Origin: Paraburkholderia heleia NBRC 101817
Lineage (GTDB): Bacteria > Pseudomonadota > Gammaproteobacteria > Burkholderiales > Burkholderiaceae
Direction: 5' to 3'
DNA: 64,000 nt
Assembly (NCBI RefSeq): GCF_000739775.1
Contig: NZ_BBJH01000040.1
Coordinates: 30,016-94,015, forward strand
Position numbers and translations under genes: made by a program. The notes under the pieces were generated by a model, which was not told the origin of the DNA, ran no database searches, and worked only from the letters and a program-made list of their open reading frames with translations. Positions 33,342-41,844 of this stretch are shown in pieces (positions within the stretch are counted from its first letter, which is position 1; the number at the start of each line of letters is the position of its first letter).

Positions 33342-35210
33342 ATGATTCCGCATTCGTTCCTGCAGGACCTGCTGAACCGCGTCGATATCGTCGACGTGGT
33401 GGGTCGCTACGTGCAGCTCAAGAAGGGCGGCGCGAACTTCATGGGCTTGTGTCCGTTTCACAACGAGAAGAGCCCTTCGTTCACGGTGAGTCCAACCAAG
33501 CAGTTCTATCACTGCTTCGGCTGTGGTGCGCACGGCACCGCCATCGGCTTCCTCATGGAGCACGCGGGCCTGACGTTCCCCGAGGCCGTCAACGAACTCG
33601 CCCAGTCGGTCGGCCTGACCGTGCCGCAAGAGCCTTCGCCCATGCGTGGCGGCGGCGCGGCGGGCGGCTATGCTCCGGCTGCCTCGAAGGCCGTTACCAC
33701 GGCGCTTTCCGACGTCATGCAGACCGCCTGCGACTACTACCGCAAGGAGCTGCGCAGCGCGACCAACGCCATTCAGTACCTCAAGAAGCGCGGGCTCACG
33801 GGCGAAATCGCGGCACGCTTCGGCCTCGGCTACGCGCCCGATGGATGGCAGAACCTCGAAACTGCGTTTACCCACTATCGGGACGATGCGCTGGTCGAGG
33901 CGGGCCTCGTGATCGTCAGCGAGAAGCAGGACGCGCAAGGCCAGTCGCGCCGCTACGACCGTTTCCGCGACCGCGTGATGTTCCCGATCCGCAACGTGAA
34001 GGGTCAGGTCATCGGCTTCGGCGGCCGCGTGCTGGACAGCGGCGAGCCCAAGTATTTGAATTCTCCGGAAACGCCGCTATTTAACAAGGGCAGCGAACTG
34101 TACGGGTTGTTCGAGGCGCGCCTCGCGATCCGGGAACAGCGCTATGTTCTGGTGGTCGAGGGATATATGGACGTCGTCGCGCTCGCGCAGCTGGGTTTCC
34201 AGAACGCCGTGGCGACGCTCGGCACCGCGTGCACGCCGGTCCACGTGCAGAAGCTCATGCGTCAGACCGACACGGTGATCTTCAGCTTCGACGGCGACTC
34301 GGCGGGCCGCCGCGCGGCGCGCCGCGCGCTCGACGCGTGCCTGCCGCACGCGGCCGACAACCGCACGATCCGCTTCCTGTTCCTGCCCCAGGAGCACGAC
34401 CCGGACAGCTACGTGCGCGAATTCGGCGCCGAGGCGTTCTCGGAGCAGGTCGAGCGGGCCATGCCGCTGTCCCAGTTCATGCTCAACGAGGTGCTGGCGG
34501 ACAAGGAGCTGGACCAGCCCGAAGGGCGCGCCCGGGCGCTGTTCGACGCGAAGCCGCTGCTGCAGGCGCTGCCGGCGAACGCCCTGCGGGCGCAGATCAT
34601 GCACATGTTCGCGGACCGCCTGGACGTGCCGGTCGAGGAAGTGGCCGCACTGTGCGAAGTCGACGCGCGCATTGCCCAGGCGGCGCGTCAGGCGCCCGCA
34701 CGCAAGGACCGGCACGTGGTGACCGGTATCGAGCGCAAGGCGCTGCGCAACCTCGTGATGCACCCGCGCATCGTGCTGCAACTGGAGGAAGAGGCCGAAA
34801 AGGCGTTGATCGGACTGACGCGCCACGGCGAACTGTTCGAGGAAGTGACCACCCACGCGCGGGCGCTGGGCGACTCAGCGGAATTTCAGCTCCTTTCGGA
34901 TCTGCTGAGAAATGGGGCCAATGCTCCAACCTTCGAGGAGATTTTTCGCGAAATTCTGGACTATGATGAAAACGTTCGGGATTTGCTGATGAAAAATCCG
35001 GAAGATGGCGCTGCGGTGGAGGAGCGCCGCGAGCAGGAGCGGCTCGTGAGCGAAGAATTGACGGCGGCAATCCTGAAGATGCGGTATGACGCCTGTTGCG
35101 AGCGGCTGGAAGCGCTTTCGCGGCAGTCGCGCCATACGCCCGAGGAACTTGCCGAATTGATGTCACTGAATCAGACGCGGGCTGACATGAAACGTCAGCT
35201 CGGTTTGTAG
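33342..35210 (+). CDS. dnaG: DNA primase
   Basis: A 622-residue primase that lays down RNA primers for replication. The CHC2 zinc-binding module (residues 27-65: CPFHNEKSPSFTVS with FYHCFGCGAHG) is intact. The TOPRIM catalytic domain follows (VVEGYMDVVALAQLG and DGDSAGRRAARRALD with the metal-binding acidic residues), and the C-terminal helicase-binding domain extends to the end. Length is normal for Burkholderiaceae. 121 bp after yqeY and 136 bp before rpoD. Confidence 0.96.
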   Translation: MIPHSFLQDLLNRVDIVDVVGRYVQLKKGGANFMGLCPFHNEKSPSFTVSPTKQFYHCFGCGAHGTAIGFLMEHAGLTFPEAVNELAQSVGLTVPQEPSPMRGGGAAGGYAPAASKAVTTALSDVMQTACDYYRKELRSATNAIQYLKKRGLTGEIAARFGLGYAPDGWQNLETAFTHYRDDALVEAGLVIVSEKQDAQGQSRRYDRFRDRVMFPIRNVKGQVIGFGGRVLDSGEPKYLNSPETPLFNKGSELYGLFEARLAIREQRYVLVVEGYMDVVALAQLGFQNAVATLGTACTPVHVQKLMRQTDTVIFSFDGDSAGRRAARRALDACLPHAADNRTIRFLFLPQEHDPDSYVREFGAEAFSEQVERAMPLSQFMLNEVLADKELDQPEGRARALFDAKPLLQALPANALRAQIMHMFADRLDVPVEEVAALCEVDARIAQAARQAPARKDRHVVTGIERKALRNLVMHPRIVLQLEEEAEKALIGLTRHGELFEEVTTHARALGDSAEFQLLSDLLRNGANAPTFEEIFREILDYDENVRDLLMKNPEDGAAVEERREQERLVSEELTAAILKMRYDACCERLEALSRQSRHTPEELAELMSLNQTRADMKRQLGL

Positions 35211-35346
35211 GGGAAGGGCTGCGCGGGGGGATTATTGCACTGCGTGGTAAAATAACAAGTTTTCAGCGGTTTGTTTTTGTTTTTTCCGGGTGGGCATAAT
35301 GGGTTGGGGTAACCCGTGAATGTCCAGTTTTCCAGCAAGGGGCGGA

Positions 35347-37761
35347 ATGGCAATGGCAAAGACTACAGGCGGAAAAAAGGCAACAGGCAAGGGCTCGACG
35401 GGGCCGACCAGCAAGGTCACAAAGGCCGCAGTTGCCAGTTCTTCCGCCCGGTCGTCGGGCAGTGAGTCCACCAACCGTTCTGAACCGGCTACCCGGAAGA
35501 GGTCGATGACTGTTTCGGCTGCGCGAGCAGCGCCTGGACGTGCGGCGAAAGCCGCTACGCAGCCGGCAACGAAGCGGTCCGGTTCGAGAAGTGCAAGGGA
35601 AGTGCCTGCCGTCGAGGACGATGCGGCAGAGCGCGAGGCTCAAGCATCCACGGTTCAAGAGGCTGTTGTCCAGCAGCCGCGAGTCGAGACACTAGCCGGT
35701 ACGGCGAACTCCATGACGAAAAAGCTGAATGAAGTACCCGTCGATGACGACGCAAACCAGAGCGAAGACAGCACCCCCGCCGCGGGCAAGGTCGAAAAGA
35801 CCACCCGTGCGCGCGACCGGCGAGCGAAGGAAAAGGCGCTGCTGAAAGACGCGTTCGCGTCGTCGCAGCCCGGCACCGTCGAGGAGCTTGAGGAGCGCCG
35901 CACGAAGCTGCGTGCGCTCATCAAGCTCGGCAAGGAGCGCGGCTTCCTCACCTATGCGGAAATCAACGATCACCTCCCGGACAACTTCACGGAAACCGAG
36001 GCGATCGAAGGCATCATCAGCACGTTCAACGACATGGGCGTGGCCGTCTACGAGCAGGCGCCCGACGCCGAAACGCTGCTGCTCAACGACAACGCGCCCA
36101 ACGCTTCTTCGGACGACGAAGTGGAAGAGGAAGCGGAAGTCGCGCTCTCCACGGTCGACTCCGAATTTGGCCGCACGACCGACCCGGTGCGTATGTACAT
36201 GCGCGAAATGGGCACGGTCGAGCTCCTCACGCGCGAAGGCGAAATCGAAATCGCCAAGCGCATTGAGGACGGCCTCAAGCACATGGTCATGGCGATCTCC
36301 GCCTGCCCGACCACCATTGCCGACATCCTCGCCATGGCCGAGCGCGTGGCGAACGACGAGATTCGCGTGGACGAGCTCGTCGACGGCCTGATCGATCCGA
36401 ACGCCGAAGACACCGACGGCTTCAACGCGAAGGAAGCGGAAGAGATCGAAAACGAGGACGAAGAGGAAGAGGCGGAAGAGGAAGAAGAGGAGGAGGAAGA
36501 GGAGGACGACGGCGCGGCGCAGGCGACGGCCAACGCGGCGCAGCTCGAAGCCCTCAAGCGCGCCTCGCTCGAAAAATTCGCCCTCATCAGCGAATGGTTC
36601 GACAAGATGCGCCGCGCGTTCGAGAAGGAAGGCTACAAGTCGAAGTCCTACCTCAAGGCGCAGGAAACCATCCAGAACGAGCTGATGTCGATCCGCTTCA
36701 CGGCGCGTACCGTCGAGCGCCTGTGCGACACGCTGCGTGCGCAGGTGGACGAAGTGCGCCAGGTCGAACGCCAGATTCTGCATACGGTCGTGGACAAGTG
36801 TGGCATGCCGCGCTCGGAGTTCATCGCGCGTTTCCCGGGCAATGAAACCGACCTCGAGTGGTCGGAGAAGATCGTCGGCGAGAGCCATGCGTATAGCGGC
36901 ATTCTTTCGCGCAACATTCCGGCGATTCGCGAACAGCAGCAGCGCCTGCTCGATCTGCAGGCGCGCGTGGTGCTGCCGCTCAAGGATCTGAAGGAGACCA
37001 ACCGCCAGATGGCGGCCGGCGAGCTCAAGGCGCGCCAGGCGAAGCGGGAGATGACCGAGGCGAACCTGCGTCTCGTGATCTCGATTGCGAAGAAATACAC
37101 GAACCGTGGCCTGCAGTTCCTCGACCTGATCCAGGAAGGCAACATTGGCCTGATGAAGGCGGTGGACAAGTTCGAATATCGTCGCGGCTACAAGTTCTCG
37201 ACCTACGCGACGTGGTGGATCCGCCAGGCCATTACGCGTTCGATCGCGGACCAGGCGCGTACGATCCGCATTCCGGTTCACATGATCGAAACGATCAACA
37301 AGATGAACCGCATTTCGCGGCAGATCCTGCAGGAAACCGGTCTCGAGCCGGATCCGGCAACGCTTGCCGAGAAGATGGAAATGCCGGAGGACAAGATCCG
37401 CAAGATCATGAAGATCGCGAAGGAGCCGATCTCCATGGAAACGCCGATCGGCGACGACGACGATTCGCATCTGGGCGACTTCATCGAGGACAACAACACG
37501 GTGGCGCCTGCCGATGCCGCGCTGCACGCCTCGATGCGCGACGTCGTGAAGGACGTGCTCGACTCGCTCACGCCGCGCGAGGCGAAGGTGCTGCGCATGC
37601 GCTTCGGTATCGAAATGAGCACCGATCACACGCTCGAAGAAGTGGGCAAGCAGTTCGACGTGACGCGCGAGCGCATTCGCCAGATCGAAGCGAAGGCGCT
37701 GCGCAAGCTGCGTCACCCGAGCCGTTCGGACAAGCTCAAGTCCTTCCTTGAAGGAAATTGA
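35347..37761 (+). CDS. rpoD: RNA polymerase primary sigma factor RpoD
   Basis: The housekeeping sigma-70, 804 residues from the ATG at 35347 (AAGGGG 8 bases upstream). An ATG at 35320 is in frame but less likely. The first 130 residues are a Lys/Ser/Ala-rich tail typical of Burkholderiaceae. Region 1.1 follows (LIKLGKERGFLTYAEINDHL), then 1.2 (DPVRMYMREMGTVELLTREG), a long non-conserved region with an acidic run encoded at about 36,450-36,516, regions 2-3 (YATWWIRQAITRSIADQART) and region 4 (HTLEEVGKQFDVTRERIRQI). It recognises standard -35/-10 promoters. Confidence 0.96.
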   Translation: MAMAKTTGGKKATGKGSTGPTSKVTKAAVASSSARSSGSESTNRSEPATRKRSMTVSAARAAPGRAAKAATQPATKRSGSRSAREVPAVEDDAAEREAQASTVQEAVVQQPRVETLAGTANSMTKKLNEVPVDDDANQSEDSTPAAGKVEKTTRARDRRAKEKALLKDAFASSQPGTVEELEERRTKLRALIKLGKERGFLTYAEINDHLPDNFTETEAIEGIISTFNDMGVAVYEQAPDAETLLLNDNAPNASSDDEVEEEAEVALSTVDSEFGRTTDPVRMYMREMGTVELLTREGEIEIAKRIEDGLKHMVMAISACPTTIADILAMAERVANDEIRVDELVDGLIDPNAEDTDGFNAKEAEEIENEDEEEEAEEEEEEEEEEDDGAAQATANAAQLEALKRASLEKFALISEWFDKMRRAFEKEGYKSKSYLKAQETIQNELMSIRFTARTVERLCDTLRAQVDEVRQVERQILHTVVDKCGMPRSEFIARFPGNETDLEWSEKIVGESHAYSGILSRNIPAIREQQQRLLDLQARVVLPLKDLKETNRQMAAGELKARQAKREMTEANLRLVISIAKKYTNRGLQFLDLIQEGNIGLMKAVDKFEYRRGYKFSTYATWWIRQAITRSIADQARTIRIPVHMIETINKMNRISRQILQETGLEPDPATLAEKMEMPEDKIRKIMKIAKEPISMETPIGDDDDSHLGDFIEDNNTVAPADAALHASMRDVVKDVLDSLTPREAKVLRMRFGIEMSTDHTLEEVGKQFDVTRERIRQIEAKALRKLRHPSRSDKLKSFLEGN

Positions 37762-37844
37762 GATTGGTTAGCTTTAATGCACAGAAGTCATGTGCAAGAT
37801 GGCCAGGCCGACTCGCTTTCGTGTAGTATGTCGGCCTGTCGTCG

Positions 37845-37878
37845 AAAAGCCCGGCCTTTGGGTAGACCGGGCTTTTTT
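37845..37878 (+). terminator. Rho-independent terminator of rpoD
   Basis: AAAAGCCCGG and CCGGGCTTTT form a 10-bp stem with a 12-base loop, followed by a T run. It separates the rpoD operon from the tRNA gene. Confidence 0.85.
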
Positions 37879-37928
37879 GTTGACACGTCATCGTTGTTTC
37901 GTTTTGTCGCTACGCTGCGTAGCTTCGT

Positions 37929-38016
37929 GGGCCGGACGCCGTGTTGGTTGCAGGCAGCGGACTCATAATCCGCCTCCGAAAGGACGTCGTGGGTTCGAAC
38001 CCCACCCGGCCCACCA
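37929..38016 (+). tRNA. tRNA with CAT anticodon (Met or Ile2) and a long variable arm
   Basis: The cloverleaf is complete: acceptor GGGCCGG/CCGGCCC (37929-37935/38006-38012), encoded ACCA, D-stem GCC/GGC with G46-G47 in the loop, anticodon stem GCGGA/TCCGC around loop CTCATAA (anticodon CAT at 37964-37966), and T arm GTGGG-TTCGAAC-CCCAC. The variable region (37974-37988) is 15 nt, with a TCC-GAAA-GGA mini-stem, a class II feature. Ordinary Met and Ile2 tRNAs have 4-5 nt there. Position 8 is A rather than the usual U. A TTGACA at 37880-37885 may be its -35. Its 3' end is the attachment site of the island that follows. Confidence 0.88.
37997..38016 (+). other. attL core of the genomic island (3' end of the tRNA)
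   Basis: CCCACCCGGCCCACCA (38001-38016) recurs exactly at 54022-54037. Allowing one mismatch the match extends to 20 bases (37997-38016 against 54018-54037). The core covers the T-stem and acceptor 3' strand and the CCA, as in many tRNA-targeting integrases, so integration leaves the tRNA functional. Confidence 0.85.
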
Positions 38017-38140
38017 TTCGTTATTCCGTCAACTTCCGGGACGGTCCATTCGGATCTCCCAAACCGTTGCTGGGTGGTCACTTGAGACCATTTCCTGCTC
38101 CGTCGATTGCTTTTGCGACTTGTTGACTTCCTCAGTTTCG

Positions 38141-38190
38141 TGGGGGTAGTTTTGGGGGTATGCCGTCCTTCTCGGCAGGAGATACCCCCA
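38141..38190. promoter_or_regulatory. Integrase arm-type sites at the left end
   Basis: TGGGGGTA occurs at 38141-38148 and 38153-38160, and inverted (TACCCCCA) at 38183-38190, where it runs into the integrase start codon. Direct pairs of short repeats between att and int are typical arm-binding sites of this integrase class. The inverted copy over the start could let integrase repress its own synthesis. Confidence 0.65.
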
Positions 38191-39410
38191 TGCCCCTCTC
38201 CGATACTACTATTCGCGGCGCCAAGCCCGGCGTCAAGCCGGTCAAGCTGTCCGATGCCGGCGGTCTCTATCTTCTTCTGACTCCAAGCGGATCTCGCCTG
38301 TGGCGTATGAAGTACCGTTTTGCAGGGAAAGAAAAGCTGCTTGCGCTCGGCGTCTATCCGACCGTATCGCTAAAGGATGCCCGTGACCGGCGCGACGAGG
38401 CGCGGAAGAAGCTTGCAGCGGGCTACGATCCAGGCGAAGCCAGGAAAGCAGAGAAAGCGACGGCGAAGGATCGCGCAGCGAACAGTTTCGAAGTGATTGC
38501 GCGAGAGTGGTTCGAATTGACGAAAGGCAAATGGGAGGTGGAGTATGCCAGCCTCATAATGCATCGTCTGGAGCGCGACATGTTCCCTTCTCTGGGAGGG
38601 CGTCCAATCGCTGAGATCACGGCCGTAGAGCTATTAGCGGCGCTACGGAGGATTGAAAAGCGAGGCGCGATCGATACGGCACATCGTGCCTTGCAGAAGT
38701 GCGGCCAGATTTTCCGCTACGCGGTGGTAACCGGGCGAGCAGACCGCGATCCAACCGCCGACCTTCGCGAAGCTCTCAAGCCAGCACCGAAACAGCACTA
38801 CGCGTCGATCAAGGATCCGAAAGCTGTTGGCGCACTGATGCGCGCGATTCGGGACTATGTAGGCGGCTTTGAAACGAAATGCGCATTGCTAATCGGGATT
38901 CTCACCTTTGTACGTCCGGGCGAGCTTCGAAAGGCAGAGTGGTCCGAATTCGACCTAGACCATGCTGAGTGGCGCATCCCTGCCGCCCGGATGAAGATGG
39001 GAGAACAGCACATCGTGCCTCTGTCGACGCAGTCGCTAGTGATCCTAAGGGATCTTCACTCGGTAACTGGGCATGGACGCTACCTTTTCCCAAGTGTTAG
39101 AACCGCTTCTCGGCCAATGAGCGAGAACACAGTGAATGCCGCTCTCCGTAGGCTTGGATATACGCGAGAGGAAATGACGGGGCACGGGTTCCGCAGCACT
39201 GCATCCACATTACTCAACGAGCTGGGATGGCACCCGGATGCAATAGAGCGGCAGCTATCACACGGCGAAAGAGATGAGGTGCGCGGCGCTTATAATTTCG
39301 CTGAGTATCTTCCTGTCCGAAAGAAGATGATGCAAGCGTGGGCTGACCATCTCGATAAGTTGGAGCGTGGAGCGAGATTGTTGAGGATAGAACTTTCCCG
39401 CGCAAGCTGA
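38190..39410 (+). CDS. int: Tyrosine-type site-specific integrase (DUF4102/P4-like)
   Basis: A 406-residue tyrosine recombinase. The N-terminal DUF4102 arm-binding domain (SDTTIRGAKPGVKPVKLSDA, GLYLLLTPSGSRLWRMKYRF) is followed by a core-binding domain and the catalytic domain. Catalytic residues are visible: Arg in TFVRPGELRKAEW, His-x-x-Arg in TGHGFRSTAS, the late His in QLSHGERDEVRGAYN, and Tyr in the C-terminal helix (AYNFAEYL). The ATG at 38190 follows CAGGAGA. It appears intact. It lies 174 bp from the tRNA and is the enzyme that inserted the island. Confidence 0.93.
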   Translation: MPLSDTTIRGAKPGVKPVKLSDAGGLYLLLTPSGSRLWRMKYRFAGKEKLLALGVYPTVSLKDARDRRDEARKKLAAGYDPGEARKAEKATAKDRAANSFEVIAREWFELTKGKWEVEYASLIMHRLERDMFPSLGGRPIAEITAVELLAALRRIEKRGAIDTAHRALQKCGQIFRYAVVTGRADRDPTADLREALKPAPKQHYASIKDPKAVGALMRAIRDYVGGFETKCALLIGILTFVRPGELRKAEWSEFDLDHAEWRIPAARMKMGEQHIVPLSTQSLVILRDLHSVTGHGRYLFPSVRTASRPMSENTVNAALRRLGYTREEMTGHGFRSTASTLLNELGWHPDAIERQLSHGERDEVRGAYNFAEYLPVRKKMMQAWADHLDKLERGARLLRIELSRAS

Positions 39411-39683
39411 CATTAGCTAAATGCCAAAAAGCAAATCGAAGAAACCCGCAAGCATGGCGACGCGTCGTCTTTTAGGCGACGTCCGCGCCAGCGCGAAGCA
39501 GCTATTTATCTGTTAAATCATCGAAAGCATCGAAAGTGTATTCGCCTTTGGCCGATACTTATTGATGTCACGAAATTGTTATCGATTGCGGATATTGAAG
39601 AGACAATCGAATTCAATACGTTTCGACTCGCATTTATTCATCTTTCAATTTTCCGATATTCGGATGCCGCACGATCATTTAAC

Positions 39684-40776
39684 GGACGTTAATGGAATAC
39701 AATCGAGTGGGGTGTGCCAAGAACGCGAGCATCCGATGGGGCCGAGCGCCGAACTGGAGATGCCGCGTGCTATGCAGCGCGAAGTTGGCGACGACGGCCG
39801 GGTTCGGATCGAACGCTTCGCCGAACCCGGGCTGCAACGACAGCGGCAGGTGCTGATCGGCCGTTTGCAACACCATGCAACGCATGGGGTTGGCGACCGA
39901 ACCGCAGCCCAGTACCTGGGCCGTCCACGCCGATGCCGAAACCACGCTGGCGTGCAATGGGCGAGCGCGGCGACATCATCCGCACCATGAGCGGCCAGCG
40001 ACGCGAGCTGGTCGTGTTTCAGGCCGTAGATGGCGGTCGCGCCATCGTGGGCCGTGTCGTCGGCAAGGGGCTGGCCGATGAGCTGTACGACAAAAGCTAT
40101 TTGATCCTCGATGGCACGGACGGCAAGGCGCACTACGTCGCGCTACCGCCGCGGTCGGAACTGGAGCAGTACCCGACCGGCGCCGTGGTAGAAGTCAAAG
40201 GCGCGGCCGACATGCGCATCGCTGACCGGAACATCGCCGCGCTCGCCGTCGATGGTAGGTACCGCACCGATCATCATCCGGCCGTCGCGCAGGGACAGGC
40301 CGCGCCTGACCTCGACCCACACGAGATCGTGGCCTCGCATATGCGCCAGCTCGAAGCCCTGCGTCGCGTCGGCATCGTGGAGCGCGAAGTCGAAGGCGTC
40401 TGGCGTGTGCCAGGCGATCTGGCCCGGGACGCGAATACGACGCGCAGCGCCTTGGCGGTGGCACGGCGGTGGAACTAAAGTCGCACCTGTCCATTGAGCG
40501 TCAGGCGCGCGTCATCGCGTCATCGGTGCCACCTGGCTCGACCAGCGGTTGATCGGTGGCGGCAAGGGACTGGGCGCCTTGGGCTTTGGTGCCGAGGTGA
40601 AGGATGCGCTACGCGAGCGCGCCGACTTCCTGGCCGAGCAAGGTTTGGCCGAGCATCGCAGGCAGCGTGTCGTCCTTGCGCGCAATCTGCTCGCGACGCT
40701 GAGCGGTCACGAACTCGCACAGGCCGTTAAGAACATGAGGAGTGTCGTGGCAGATCGGACGACAACGTGGGTCTAG
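39684..40776 (+). pseudogene. Relaxase (DUF3363, TraI/RlxS-like) C-terminal remnant
   Basis: The C-terminal half of a DUF3363-type relaxase, readable only by changing frame several times. Segments are EMPRAMQREVGDDGRVRIER (near 39,760), LATEPQPSTWAVHADAETT (near 39,890), GERGDIIRTM to VEGVWRVPGDLA (39,950-40,430), TAVELKSHLSIERQARVI (near 40,480) and IGGGKGLGALGFGAEVKDAL to the end. One shift is caused by an 8-bp duplication (CGTCATCG) near 40,515. The N-terminal nuclease domain is missing; 39,411-39,683 holds only AT-rich sequence and a 31-codon ORF. It marks a former conjugative or mobilisable element. Confidence 0.75.
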
Positions 40777-40788
40777 CATTGGGTGACT

Positions 40789-41169
40789 TCAACGAGGTGC
40801 TTCTATGTTGTTCACCGTTCCTTCCTGATGGGTCTTCAGCTTGCCGCAGATGTAGTCTTCCACCTCTCGTAGCGAAGCTATTTTTTCGCGGATGACGACA
40901 AGGCGTGCTTCCAGAAATTTAATCGCTTGTTCTTTCGATGGCGGGCTTTTTTTGTAGGCTTTTAGGAGAGGGCCGATCTCCTTCAGCGAGAAACCGAGCC
41001 TCTGTGCACCGCGAATCATTTCTATCGTGTCGAGTACGGATGCATCGTACTCGCGATAGATTCTGCTCCCCGCCTCGCGAGGGGTCGAGGTGATCAAGCC
41101 CATTTCCTCATAGTGGCGGATGCCATCCTTGGATAGGCCAGCAAGCTTCGCGATTTCATTGATTAACAT
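40789..41169 (-). CDS. MerR family transcriptional regulator
   Basis: A 126-residue MerR-type regulator. The N-terminal winged HTH begins MLINEIAKLAGLSKDGIRHYEEMGLI, continues with the second wing (REYDASVLDTIEMIRGAQRLGFSLKE), then a dimerisation helix and a short C-terminal tail with one Cys (DYICGKLKTHQ). No metal-binding Cys pair is seen, so an organic or redox ligand is more likely. It is divergent from the small exported protein gene at 41245, with a MerR-type 19-bp-spacer promoter between. A second copy of that promoter controls the SDR gene 5 kb away. Confidence 0.9.
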   Translation of the reverse strand: MLINEIAKLAGLSKDGIRHYEEMGLITSTPREAGSRIYREYDASVLDTIEMIRGAQRLGFSLKEIGPLLKAYKKSPPSKEQAIKFLEARLVVIREKIASLREVEDYICGKLKTHQEGTVNNIEAPR

Positions 41170-41181
41170 GGAACTTATCCC

Positions 41182-41212
41182 TTGACTGTGGGGTTTCCCG
41201 ACAGTTTAACCT
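41182..41212 (+). promoter_or_regulatory. MerR-type promoter (19-bp spacer) before the small exported protein gene
   Basis: TTGACT (41182-41187) and TAACCT (41207-41212) are separated by 19 bp, longer than the optimal 17, as in MerR-activated promoters. The spacer contains the imperfect dyad CTGTGGGG-TTT-CCCGACAG. The same arrangement, with nearly identical sequence, lies before the SDR gene (46397-46427). Confidence 0.75.
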
Positions 41213-41244
41213 TTCTCGCCGGTTAATCAAGAAAGGACACCACC

Positions 41245-41559
41245 ATGAAGAAAATCGTCACGGCGAGCCTGTTTGCTATGAGCGTCAGCCTTGGTTTCGC
41301 AGGCCAGGCATTCTCTCAAACAAAGCCTCTCACTCTCGATACGCCAATTGAGCAAATCGCTGCCAATCCCGAAGGCAAGAAGGTTCTTGAGGCGGATCTG
41401 AAGAACCCCAAAACTGGCAGGAGCATCTTCGATAACCCGATGTACGAACAATTCAAGTCGATGAGCCTGAAGCAGCTACAGCCTATGGCTCCAAAGGCCG
41501 TCACCGACGAGCGACTGGAGAAAGTCGCGGAAGACCTCGCCAAGCTCCAGGCACAGTAG
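41245..41559 (+). CDS. Small exported hypothetical protein
   Basis: A 104-residue protein with a signal peptide (MKKIVTASLFAMSVSLGFAG, cleavage after AFS) and a mature helical domain of about 80 residues (TLDTPIEQIAANPEGKKVLE ... DERLEKVAEDLAKLQAQ). No Cys in the mature part. No family is recognised with certainty. AAGAAAGGA precedes the ATG. It is the first target of the MerR-type promoter at 41182-41212, so it is probably induced together with the SDR gene. A periplasmic role is inferred from the signal peptide. Confidence 0.75.
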   Translation: MKKIVTASLFAMSVSLGFAGQAFSQTKPLTLDTPIEQIAANPEGKKVLEADLKNPKTGRSIFDNPMYEQFKSMSLKQLQPMAPKAVTDERLEKVAEDLAKLQAQ

Positions 41560-41844
41560 GCCACGTTCGCCGTATCGGCATCGTCAGTTCTGAAGATGAT
41601 CAACGCGCGGGCTGCGCTCCGTTTTGCTAATGAGCTCAGCTTGCGCCCATCTGTTGTCTCGAACCCGTTTGGCTTTCGGCATTGAATGCAAGCCGATGGG
41701 TACGAGCGTCCTGCGCTGCGCGAAATCCCCATCGGAACTGCGTCGAAAGCATAAGTGGTCGGCTTGGCTGCGAGGTCCCCTCGCGGTGGACGGGTATCGT
41801 TTTTCATTCGGGCCGACACTGCCTGTCGGCAGAAGGAGGCTCTA

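Noticed and set aside
37974..37988. The long variable region as evidence of a pseudo-tRNA or an intron
   Set aside because: All stems pair perfectly, the CCA is encoded, and the extra bases lie in the variable loop rather than at the anticodon 37/38 intron position. A functional class II-like tRNA is the simpler reading.
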